Below are positions 16,250-24,438 of a DNA stretch of 61,702 nucleotides, piece after piece (position 1 is the stretch's first letter; every line of letters starts with the position of its first letter). The notes beneath the pieces are model-generated. The model was not told the origin of the DNA and made no database searches. It saw nothing but the letters and a program-made list of their open reading frames with translations. Made by a program: the position numbers and the translations under genes. The stretch comes from Novosphingobium lindaniclasticum LE124 (GTDB lineage Bacteria; Pseudomonadota; Alphaproteobacteria; Sphingomonadales; Sphingomonadaceae), in NCBI RefSeq assembly GCF_000445125.1, contig NZ_ATHL01000139.1, positions 1-61,702 of the forward strand, in the 5' to 3' direction.

Positions 16250-17452
16250 ATGTTCGACCAATACTACGGGTTCGAGGGCCGCCCTTTCCAGCTGACGCCC
16301 GATCCGGCCTTCTATTTCGAGAGCGCGACGCACCGCAAGGCGCTGTCCTATCTCGGCTACGGCCTGGCGCAGGGCGAGGGCTTCGTGGTCATCACCGGCG
16401 AAGTGGGCGCGGGCAAGTCCACGCTGGTCGCGCATCTCATGGCGACGATCGACCCGGCGCGCCTCACCGCCGCCTGCATCGTCACCAGCGCGCTCGACGG
16501 CGAGGCGATCGTCCATGTCGTGGCGCAGGCTTTCGGCCTGCCGGTAGCCGGGCATGACAAGGCCTCGGCGCTCGGTGCGATCGAGGGTTTCCTTCATGCC
16601 GAAGCGCGCGCGGGCCGCCGCTGCCTGCTGATCGTGGACGAGGCGCAGAACCTGGCGATCGATGCGGTCGAGGAACTGCGCATGCTGTCGAACTTCCAGC
16701 TCGGCTCGCACCCGCTGCTCCAGACCTTGCTCCTCGGCCAGCCGGAGTTCCGCGCGACCCTGCTGGAGAGCCCGCTTCTCGAACAGCTTCGCCAGCGGGT
16801 GATCGCGACGCATCACCTCACGGCCATGGAACCCCGCGAAGTGCAGGCCTACGTCGAGCACCGGCTGGGCCGCGTGGGCTGGAAAGGCAATCCCGGCTTC
16901 GACCACCGCCTGTTCGCCGAAGTGCATCAGGCGACGGGGGGCATTCCGCGCCGGATCAACCAGATCGTCAGCCGCCTGCTCCTGCTTGGCGCGGTGGAAA
17001 AGCGGTCGCTCATCGATCTCGACATGCTTGGCGAGGTGCTGGAGGAGCTGGACGAGGACGGCACCCGCGCCCTGGTCTGCCAGGGCGAGCCGAATGGCGG
17101 GGGCGCCGCGCCTGCCCCGGTCGGACAAGGCAGCGCGTCGCATCCCGGCGGGCCCGATGCGAAGGCGGCCATCGCCCTGATCGAAGCGGCCCTGGCCACG
17201 CGTGACGTGCAGATCGAGGAACTTCGGCATGCCATGCTCGAACTGGCCGACAAAGTGGAGCGCCGGAACGACGCGCCCCTGTCCGGCGAGACGCTGGAGG
17301 TGGCGGCCCTGCAGGATCAGCTAGCCCAGGCGGCAGCGCAGAACGCCCGGCTGGAAGCGCGCCTGGAAGAGCAGGAACGCACCCTGCGCCATACCCTTGC
17401 CATGCTGATCGAATGGTTCGAAGGCGGCGACGGTCGGCGCCGCGCGGCCTGA
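16250..17452 (+). CDS. XrtA-associated AAA ATPase (ExeA-like)
   Basis: A 400-residue ATPase. Walker A is TGEVGAGKST (about residues 49-58), Walker B is CLLIVDEAQNL, and the N-terminus MFDQYYGFEGRPFQLTPDP is that of ExeA/GspA-type ATPases. A C-terminal coiled coil (LQDQLAQAAAQNARLEARLEEQE) follows a Gly/Ala-rich linker. The start at ATG 16250 follows AAGGAG; seven upstream codons are rejected. It may power or regulate export or assembly. It follows the outer-membrane gene by 18 bp. Confidence 0.93.
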   Translation: MFDQYYGFEGRPFQLTPDPAFYFESATHRKALSYLGYGLAQGEGFVVITGEVGAGKSTLVAHLMATIDPARLTAACIVTSALDGEAIVHVVAQAFGLPVAGHDKASALGAIEGFLHAEARAGRRCLLIVDEAQNLAIDAVEELRMLSNFQLGSHPLLQTLLLGQPEFRATLLESPLLEQLRQRVIATHHLTAMEPREVQAYVEHRLGRVGWKGNPGFDHRLFAEVHQATGGIPRRINQIVSRLLLLGAVEKRSLIDLDMLGEVLEELDEDGTRALVCQGEPNGGGAAPAPVGQGSASHPGGPDAKAAIALIEAALATRDVQIEELRHAMLELADKVERRNDAPLSGETLEVAALQDQLAQAAAQNARLEARLEEQERTLRHTLAMLIEWFEGGDGRRRAA

Positions 17453-17483
17453 TTTTCGCAGCGGAGCCGGAAGAGTGGACGCC

Positions 17484-18377
17484 ATGAACGATCCAGGGCC
17501 GATCAACGGCCTCTCGGTCGATGTCGAGGACTGGTTCCAGGTCGGCGCGTTCGAGACCGTGATCGACCGGGCCGACTGGCCGGCGATCCGCACGCGGGTG
17601 GAGCGCAACTGCGACGCGATCCTCGCCTTGTTCGACGCTGCGGCGGTCAAGGGAACCTTCTTCACCCTCGGCTGGGTCGCGGTGCGCCACCCCCGGCTGC
17701 TTCGCCGTATCGCCGAGGCGGGGCACGAGGTCGCCAGCCACGGCTGGGACCATGAGCGCGTGTTCCGCATGGATGCCGCAACCTTCGGGCGCGATCTCGA
17801 CATGAGCCGCAAGGCGATCGAAGACGCGGCGGGCGTGAAGGTCACCGGCTACCGCGCGCCCAGCTTCTCGATCGATGCGCGTACCCCCTGGGCTTTCGAC
17901 GTGCTGGCGGAGCAGGGCTATGGCTATAGTTCCAGCGTCGCGCCGGTAGCCCACGACCATTACGGCTGGCGCGAGGCGCCGCGTTTCGCGTTCCGCCCGC
18001 TCCCGGACAGCCCGCTCGTGGAAATTCCGGTGACCACCGCCATGTTCGCGGGACGAAGGCTGGCGGCCGGTGGTGGCGGCTTCTTCCGGGTACTGCCCTA
18101 CCGGTTCTCGCGCTGGGCGATCCGGCAAGTGAATGCGGAAGGTCGCCCGGCGGTGTTCTACTTCCATCCCTGGGAAATCGACCCCGAGCAACCTAGGGTG
18201 CCGAATGCGCCGCTGCGCTCGCGCCTCCGGCACTATACCAACCTGGGGGTGATGGCGGAGAAGCTGCGCCGGGTGATCGGGGAATTCGGTTGGGGCCGGA
18301 TGGACGAGCTGGCCGCGCGAGAAGCGAGCCGTGCGCCGATCCTCGAACCTGCATCGCTGGCGGCGGTCGCCGCGTGA
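17484..18377 (+). CDS. Polysaccharide deacetylase, XrtA system
   Basis: A 297-residue NodB-family deacetylase. The general-base aspartates lie in SVDVEDWFQ, the metal-binding histidines in HEVASHGWDHE, and the substrate motif GYRAPSFSID and the C-terminal FYFHPWEID (second catalytic histidine) are all present. It removes N- or O-acetyl groups from the exopolysaccharide. The start ATG 17484 is preferred to GTG 17475, which would sit 1 nt from the ribosome-binding site. The FemAB gene overlaps it by GTGA. Confidence 0.92.
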   Translation: MNDPGPINGLSVDVEDWFQVGAFETVIDRADWPAIRTRVERNCDAILALFDAAAVKGTFFTLGWVAVRHPRLLRRIAEAGHEVASHGWDHERVFRMDAATFGRDLDMSRKAIEDAAGVKVTGYRAPSFSIDARTPWAFDVLAEQGYGYSSSVAPVAHDHYGWREAPRFAFRPLPDSPLVEIPVTTAMFAGRRLAAGGGGFFRVLPYRFSRWAIRQVNAEGRPAVFYFHPWEIDPEQPRVPNAPLRSRLRHYTNLGVMAEKLRRVIGEFGWGRMDELAAREASRAPILEPASLAAVAA

Positions 18378-19450
18378 CCGCGCCGTTCGCTCTCTCCACG
18401 GGTGAGGCGCATCTGGTCGATCTGGCGGATCCCGGCGAAGTCGCCCGGCTGGAGCGGTTCGCGGCGCATCATCCCCGGGCGACGCCGTTCCATCGGCCGG
18501 CCTGGTTCGTTTCGGTGGCCCGGGCGACAGGAAATCGCGCCATGGCCCTGGTGCAGGAGCGCCGGGGCGAGATCGTTGCTTTCCTGCCGCTCGATATGAT
18601 CCATTCGCCGGTTTTCGGCCGCCTGCTCGCGTCCTCGGGCTTTGCGGTTGGCGGCGGATTGCTGACGGGGGATGGTGCCGACGTGCCGGCGCTGTTCGCC
18701 GCATTGGAAGAACTGGCGCTGCGGCACTCTTGCCCGACCATCGAACTGCGCGGCGGCCTGCTGCCGCAGGAGAATGCCCGCTGGTCGCTCAAGACCGAAA
18801 GCCACTGCAACTTCGCGCGGGCACTGGCCGCCGACGACGAGGCGCAACTGACGAGCGTTCCGCGCAAGCAGCGGGCCGAGGTCCGCAAGGCGCTGGCGGG
18901 CGATCTCGAGATCGAGATCGGCAGGTCCGAGCGGGACCGGTCGGCGCATTATGCGGTGTTTGCCGAGAGCTACCGCAATCTGGGTACGCCCGTGTTTCCG
19001 CGCGCATTGCTCGATGCCGTGCTCGACGCTTTCGGGGACGATGCCGACGTACTGACCGTCCGACATCGGCAGTGGCCGGTCGCCAGCGTGATCACGCTCT
19101 ACCATCGCGGCGCCGCCATGCCCTATTGGGGCGGCGGCACCCGCGAGGCCCGCCAGCTTCGCGCCAATGACCGGATGTACTACGAACTCATGCTGCATGC
19201 CCGTCGGCGCGGCTGTTCGACATTCGATTTCGGCCGCTCGAAGACCGGTAGCGGTGCCTATCATTTCAAGCGCAACTGGGGCTTCGACCCCGAACCGCTG
19301 ACCTATGCGACCTGGACCGCCCCCGGCGCTCCCCGGCGCGAGGCGGACCCGACCAGTTCCAGGCTCTCGCTCCAGATCCGGCTCTGGCAGCGCCTGCCGC
19401 TGGCGGTCGCCAACCGGCTGGGGCCGCTCATCGCGCGCGGGATCGGCTGA
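18374..19450 (+). CDS. FemAB family protein, XrtA/PEP-CTERM associated
   Basis: A 358-residue protein of the GNAT/FemAB type. Features are TPFHRPAWFVSVARATG near the N-terminus, RGEIVAFLPL and VPRKQRAEVRKAL in the middle, and ANDRMYYELMLHARRRGCSTFDFGRSK near the C-terminus. It starts with GTG 18374 inside the deacetylase stop (GTGA). It probably transfers an amino-acyl group to a carrier or sugar. It is the second such protein of the locus, the other being at 7162-8178. The reaction is not known. Confidence 0.9.
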   Translation: MTAPFALSTGEAHLVDLADPGEVARLERFAAHHPRATPFHRPAWFVSVARATGNRAMALVQERRGEIVAFLPLDMIHSPVFGRLLASSGFAVGGGLLTGDGADVPALFAALEELALRHSCPTIELRGGLLPQENARWSLKTESHCNFARALAADDEAQLTSVPRKQRAEVRKALAGDLEIEIGRSERDRSAHYAVFAESYRNLGTPVFPRALLDAVLDAFGDDADVLTVRHRQWPVASVITLYHRGAAMPYWGGGTREARQLRANDRMYYELMLHARRRGCSTFDFGRSKTGSGAYHFKRNWGFDPEPLTYATWTAPGAPRREADPTSSRLSLQIRLWQRLPLAVANRLGPLIARGIG

Positions 19451-20685
19451 TGGGCGAGATTCTCTTCCTCGCCCATCGCATCCCGTTTCCCCCCGACCGG
19501 GGCGACAAGATCCGCTCGCACCATGTGCTCAAGGCGTTGGCGGCGCTGGCTCCGGTCCATCTCGGCTGTTTCGCCGACGATGCGCTGGATCGGGCCTGCG
19601 AGGGCGACATGGCCGCCGCGACCGCAAGCCACCTGCTGCTCCCACGCGACAAGGCCTTGCCTCTGGCAGGCGTCGAAGCGCTCCTTCGCGCCCGTCCGAT
19701 CAGCCTGACCGCCTTCCACGATGGCCGCATGGCGCAGTGGGTTCGCGAGGTGCTGCGCACGCGTCCGATTGACACGGTGTTCGTGTTCTCGGGCCAGATG
19801 GCGCAATATGTCCCGGCGGACTTTCAAGGACGGGTGATCGTCGATCTCGTCGATGTCGATTCGGCCAAGTTCGAAGCCTATGGCGCCAAGGGGCGAGGCC
19901 TTCGAAGCTGGATGGAGCGCCGGGAAGGGCGCCTGCTGCGTGCGGAGGAAGCACGGATCGCGCGGCGGGCCGATCGCACGCTCCTGGTCAGCAGGGCGGA
20001 AGCCGCGCTTTTCGAAGCGCGCCTGGGCGAGCCGACCTGCCGCGTCGCGGCAATGGGCAACGGCATCGATTCGGCGTTCTTCGATCCCGCAGGCGCGGTG
20101 CCCGAGCCGCGTATGCTGGAGATAGCAGGGCCGCGGCTGCTGTTTACCGGCCAGATGGATTACGCCCCCAATATCGAGGCCGTGGAGCGCGCGATAACGC
20201 GTATCCTGCCGCTGATACGCGCCTGGAATCCGCAGGCCAGTCTTCACGTCGTCGGCCGCAATCCGCCGCCGTCGCTGCTGGCCCATCACGGCCGCGAGGG
20301 CGTTCATGTCTGGGGCCGGGTCGATGACATCCGGCCATGGCTTGCGGCCGCGGACATCGCGCTGGTGCCGCTGGAGATCGCGCGGGGGGTGCAGAACAAG
20401 GTGCTGGAAGCGATGGCCATGGCCTTGCCGGTCGTGCTCTCGCCGGGCGCCGCGACCGGCATCGAAGCGGCGGATGGTCGTCATTTTTCGGTTGCCGAAA
20501 GCGACGAGGCCCTGGCCGATGCGGTCCTGGCACTTTCCGACGATCCGGGCCGTGGCAAGGCAATGGGGCAAGTCGCGCGGGAGTGGATCCTTGCCCATGC
20601 CGGTTGGGACGCCGCTCTCGCCGATCTGCCGCGTTTCCTGGGCTTGCAGGACGAGCGAGCCCCAGGCCTGACCGATGCCGCCTGA
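19450..20685 (+). CDS. Glycosyltransferase, PEP-CTERM/XrtA system
   Basis: A 411-residue cytoplasmic GT-B glycosyltransferase. The N-terminus FLAHRIPFPPDRGDKIRSHH is that of the PEP-CTERM-associated sugar transferase family. The C-terminal half has VHVWGRVDDIRPWLAAADIALVPL and EAMAMALPVVLSP, the nucleotide-sugar-binding E-x7-E region of family-4 enzymes. It shares one base with the FemAB stop (TGATG). The sugar donor is unknown. It is the only glycosyltransferase in the window, so others must act elsewhere. Confidence 0.92.
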   Translation: MGEILFLAHRIPFPPDRGDKIRSHHVLKALAALAPVHLGCFADDALDRACEGDMAAATASHLLLPRDKALPLAGVEALLRARPISLTAFHDGRMAQWVREVLRTRPIDTVFVFSGQMAQYVPADFQGRVIVDLVDVDSAKFEAYGAKGRGLRSWMERREGRLLRAEEARIARRADRTLLVSRAEAALFEARLGEPTCRVAAMGNGIDSAFFDPAGAVPEPRMLEIAGPRLLFTGQMDYAPNIEAVERAITRILPLIRAWNPQASLHVVGRNPPPSLLAHHGREGVHVWGRVDDIRPWLAAADIALVPLEIARGVQNKVLEAMAMALPVVLSPGAATGIEAADGRHFSVAESDEALADAVLALSDDPGRGKAMGQVAREWILAHAGWDAALADLPRFLGLQDERAPGLTDAA

Positions 20686-22234
20686 GCTTGCCGCACCGAC
20701 GCGGCCTGCGCGCCTGCTCTGGCGAGACATGCCCTCGCACTGGCGTACCGGCCTGCTGCGCTGGGCCGTGGCGGCGCTCCTCATCGTCGCGGCGTTCCTG
20801 CACGATTGGGCGGCGATGGCCCGGCAATGGTGGGATATCTCCACGTACAACCATATCGTCCTGATCCCGCCGATCCTCGGGTGGCTGGTCTGGCAGCGCC
20901 GCAGCGAACTGGCGAAGCTGGCGCCGATGTGCTGGTGGCCGGGCCTCATTCCGATGGCCGGCGCCGCGTTCCTCTGGCTGCTGGGGGCCCTGTCTGGCCT
21001 CGATCTCGCGCGGCAGGCGGGCGCCGTGGCCATGCTCGGCGCGACGGTTCCGCTTCTGCTCGGGCCGCGCGTGGCGACCGGACTGTGCTTTCCCCTCTGC
21101 TACATGGCCTTTCTCATCCCCGTAGGCGAGGAACTGGTGGAGGTCCTGCAGACCATTACCGCCCGAATCACGGTCGCGCTGACTCATTTCAGCGGCATCC
21201 CCGCGGCGGTCGACGGCGTGTTCATCGATACGCCGGCGGGCCTCTTCGAGGTGGCGGAAGCGTGCTCGGGCGTGAAGTTCCTGATCGCGATGGTCGCTTT
21301 CGGCACGCTGACCGCGAACCTCTGCTTCCTCGCCTGGAGCCGCCGGGCGGCGATGGTGCTGGCTTGTCTGCTCGTTCCGATACTCGCAAACGGTGTACGC
21401 GCCTGGGGCACGATCTATGCCGCGCAGATCGTGGGCGTGGAGAAGGCGGCGGGCATCGACCACATCGTCTACGGCTGGGTCTTCTTCGCTCTCGTGCTGG
21501 CGCTGGTGCTGGCAGGCGCCTGGCGCTTCTTCGACCGGCCTCCCGGCGAACCGATGATCGACGCCGCCGCCCTGGCGCGTTCCCCCGTACTGGCGCGTCT
21601 GGAAAGAGCGAGGATCTCTCCCGCCGCGGCGCTCGCCTCGCTGGGGGTCCTGCTTGTCGCGGCCATGAGTTGGGCGCATCATGGCGCCACGCTTTCGGCG
21701 CCGCTGCCTCGGCACATCGCGCTGCCGGAGGTGCCGGGCTGGACGCGGGCCGACTACACGCCCGAGATCTGGTGGGAGCCGCGCGCCGAAGGTGCCGATC
21801 ATCGCCTGCTGGGGCGCTATGCCGATTGGCAGGGCGGCACCGTGGATGTCTTCGTGGCGCTCTACGCGCGGCAGGGAGAGGGCCGCGAGGCGGGTGGCTT
21901 CGGGCAGGGCGCGCTGACCCCCGGGACGCAGTGGTCCTGGCAGTCGTCCGGCCCGGCCTTCCCGCAAGGCCGTAGCGAGCGCCTGCTCGGCAACGGCAAG
22001 GTCGAAAGGCTCGCCGTCACCTGGTATCGCACGGGAAAGGTGCTGACAGGCAGCAACAGCCGCCTCAAGCTGGCGGTCATCGGTGACAATCTCCTGCTGC
22101 GGGCAAGGCCGACCACCATGCTGATCCTTTCATCGCAAGACCGACCCACCGCCCGCGCCGCCGATGCGATCGCCCGTTTCCTGGCTGCATCCGGCCCCAC
22201 CGCTGCATGGATCGACCGGGTCACGAAGCCCTGA
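20675..22234 (+). CDS. xrtA: Exosortase A fused to EpsI domain
   Basis: A 519-residue inner-membrane transpeptidase-like protein. About nine hydrophobic helices carry the exosortase triad: C197 in EACSGVKF, R242 in ANGVRAWG and H263 in DHIVYGW. After residue ~310 a helix leads into an EpsI-type periplasmic domain (LPEVPGWTRADY through RLAVTWY), so both parts are one protein. It should cleave PEP-CTERM sorting signals and attach the mature proteins to the envelope. It overlaps the glycosyltransferase gene by 11 bp. No PEP-CTERM substrate is in the window. Confidence 0.93.
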   Translation: MPPELAAPTRPARLLWRDMPSHWRTGLLRWAVAALLIVAAFLHDWAAMARQWWDISTYNHIVLIPPILGWLVWQRRSELAKLAPMCWWPGLIPMAGAAFLWLLGALSGLDLARQAGAVAMLGATVPLLLGPRVATGLCFPLCYMAFLIPVGEELVEVLQTITARITVALTHFSGIPAAVDGVFIDTPAGLFEVAEACSGVKFLIAMVAFGTLTANLCFLAWSRRAAMVLACLLVPILANGVRAWGTIYAAQIVGVEKAAGIDHIVYGWVFFALVLALVLAGAWRFFDRPPGEPMIDAAALARSPVLARLERARISPAAALASLGVLLVAAMSWAHHGATLSAPLPRHIALPEVPGWTRADYTPEIWWEPRAEGADHRLLGRYADWQGGTVDVFVALYARQGEGREAGGFGQGALTPGTQWSWQSSGPAFPQGRSERLLGNGKVERLAVTWYRTGKVLTGSNSRLKLAVIGDNLLLRARPTTMLILSSQDRPTARAADAIARFLAASGPTAAWIDRVTKP

Positions 22235-22306
22235 CGACATGAGGTCGCAACATCGGAACGATCAGGTGATTCCCCCCGATTGCAAAATGCTTTAGGTCCA
22301 TCCGCA

Positions 22307-24202
22307 ATGTGTGGCATCGCCGGTATCTACCATCTTGAAACGCCCAAGCCGGTCGACCCCGCGCGTGTGGAATCCATGTGCGACGCGCTGGCCCATCGCG
22401 GGCCTGACGGGAGCGGCGTCTGGACGGCGCCGGGCGTAGCGCTGGGCCATCGACGTCTCTCGATCATCGACGTGGCAGGTTCGCCGCAGCCGATGGCCTC
22501 GCTCGACGGGCGGGCGATGCTGGTGTTCAACGGCGAGATCTACAACTACCGCGAACTGCGCCGCGAGTTGCAGGCAAGCGGCGCGCAGTTTCGCACCGAC
22601 GGCGACAGCGAGGTGATCCTCGCCGCCTGGCAGCGCTGGGGACCGGACTGCGTTTCACGCCTCCACGGCATGTTCGCCTTCGCGATATACGACCTCGATT
22701 CGCGAAGCCTGTTCCTTGCGCGCGACCGGCTGGGCGTGAAACCGCTGTTCATGGCGCCGCTGAGCGACGGTAGCCTGGCCTTCGGATCGGAGCTCAAGGC
22801 GCTGCTGGCCCATCCCCTGCTGCGCCGCGAGATCGATCCCCTGGCGGTGGAGGATTATCTCGCCTGGGGCTACGTGCCGGACACGCGCTCGATCCTGAAG
22901 GGCGTGACGAAGCTGCCGGCCGGCCATTCGCTGCTGCTGCGCCACGGCGCGCCACTGCCGAAGCCGGTGCAGTGGTGGGACGTCACCTTCGCCGATCGCC
23001 GCAAGGGCAAGGTCGAGGATCTCGAAGCCGAACTGCTCCATCTGCTGCGCCAGGCCGTCACGTCCCGCATGGTCGCGGACGTGCCGCTGGGCGCCTTTCT
23101 CTCGGGCGGCGTCGACAGTTCCAGCGTCGTCGCGCTCATGGCGGAGGCCAGCGGGCAGCCGGTGAAGACCTGCTCGATCGGCTTCGACGTGGCCGCGCTG
23201 GACGAAAGCGACTATGCCGCGCAAGTCGCCCGCCGTTTCGGCACCGACCACCGCGCCCGGCACGTCTCGCCCGACGATTTCGAAGCGATCGACAATCTTG
23301 CCGGGATGTTCGACGAGCCGTTTGCCGATGCCTCGGCTCTGCCGACCTGGCGGGTCTGCCAACTGGCGCGCGAATCGGTGACGGTGGCGCTATCGGGCGA
23401 CGGCGCCGACGAAGCCTTTGCAGGGTATCGCCGCCACGTGTTCCAGCACGGAGAGGACCGCATTCGTGGTCTCATCCCCCAGGCGCTGCGTAGCCCGGTT
23501 TTCGGCGCGCTCGGCACACTTTACCCGAAGGCGGACTGGGCACCGCGTCCGCTGCGCGCGAAGTCGACCCTGCTCTCGCTGGCGGGAGACAGCGCTCAGG
23601 GCTACGCCCGTTCGATCGGTTTTACGCCGCCCGAACTGCGCGACCGCCTCTATTCCGAAGAGTTTCGCCGCCTGCGCGGTGATTATCGTGCCGAGCACAC
23701 CTTGCTGGAGACGATGCGCGGGGCGCCGGCCCGCTCGGGGTTGGACCGGGCGCAATATGCCGATCTGAAGCAGTGGCTGCCCGGGGACATTCTGACCAAA
23801 GTGGATCGCACCAGCATGGCGGTAAGCCTCGAAGCGCGCGACCCCTTGCTCGACCACCGCCTCGTCGAGTTCGCCGCGACCCTGCCGGAAAGCATGCGCG
23901 TGCGCGGCGGACAGGGCAAATGGCTGATGAAGCGGACCATGCGGCGCAGCCTGCCGGACGAGATCCTCTATCGTCCCAAGCAGGGCTTCGTCACGCCGAT
24001 CGCGCAGTGGTTTCGCGGTCCCCTGGCGCAATCCGCCCGGGAGATCGCATCCGGAGAGAGGCTTGCGCGGACCGGCTGGCTGGACGCCGCACGTCTTGGC
24101 ACCATGGTCGAAGAGCACATCTCCGGACGCAGCGACCATTCCCGTCTGCTCTGGCAGTTCCTCATGCTGGATCGCTCGCTGATCCATCTGGGCATCTCCT
24201 GA
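22307..24202 (+). CDS. XrtA-associated asparagine synthetase-like amidotransferase
   Basis: A 631-residue class-II glutamine amidotransferase. The N-terminal nucleophile is C2 in MCGIAGIYH, which fixes the start at ATG 22307 and rejects nine upstream codons. The glutaminase domain is followed by the synthetase domain with PP-loop SGGVDSSS (about residue 265). It transfers glutamine nitrogen to a carboxylate, probably amidating a uronic acid or peptide part of the polysaccharide. It closes the export operon, 72 bp after exosortase. Confidence 0.93.
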   Translation: MCGIAGIYHLETPKPVDPARVESMCDALAHRGPDGSGVWTAPGVALGHRRLSIIDVAGSPQPMASLDGRAMLVFNGEIYNYRELRRELQASGAQFRTDGDSEVILAAWQRWGPDCVSRLHGMFAFAIYDLDSRSLFLARDRLGVKPLFMAPLSDGSLAFGSELKALLAHPLLRREIDPLAVEDYLAWGYVPDTRSILKGVTKLPAGHSLLLRHGAPLPKPVQWWDVTFADRRKGKVEDLEAELLHLLRQAVTSRMVADVPLGAFLSGGVDSSSVVALMAEASGQPVKTCSIGFDVAALDESDYAAQVARRFGTDHRARHVSPDDFEAIDNLAGMFDEPFADASALPTWRVCQLARESVTVALSGDGADEAFAGYRRHVFQHGEDRIRGLIPQALRSPVFGALGTLYPKADWAPRPLRAKSTLLSLAGDSAQGYARSIGFTPPELRDRLYSEEFRRLRGDYRAEHTLLETMRGAPARSGLDRAQYADLKQWLPGDILTKVDRTSMAVSLEARDPLLDHRLVEFAATLPESMRVRGGQGKWLMKRTMRRSLPDEILYRPKQGFVTPIAQWFRGPLAQSAREIASGERLARTGWLDAARLGTMVEEHISGRSDHSRLLWQFLMLDRSLIHLGIS

Positions 24203-24226
24203 TTTCCTCTTTCTCGAGGGAACTGC

Positions 24227-24272
24227 CCGGTTAACAAAGGCCTGCGAAAAATATCGTGAAGGCCGGTTAACC
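24227..24272. repeat. GGTTAAC inverted/direct repeat hairpin
   Basis: CCGGTTAAC occurs twice (24227-24235 and 24263-24271). Together with GGCCT (24239-24243) and AGGCC (24260-24264), the arms can fold into an imperfect stem around an A-rich loop. It lies 24 bp after the amidotransferase stop and could terminate that operon. The 24203-24438 gap otherwise shows nothing clear. Confidence 0.5.
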
Positions 24273-24438
24273 TAACTTCTTCTTAGGACCTTTGCACTAC
24301 TTCCGGCAGCGAAACGTCATCGCAGGGCCTGCATGAAGATATCAGGTTGCCACCACAAGACTGAAAAGCGGATGTTTTCCGCTGAGGAAAGCGACATCCT
24401 GCGACTGGGCGCGAAGGGGAACGATTTGCGGGGCCATC

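Noticed and set aside
14495..17230. 911-codon open frame on the minus strand
   Set aside because: It lies opposite two well-supported XrtA genes (outer-membrane protein and ATPase) and has no recognisable motif.
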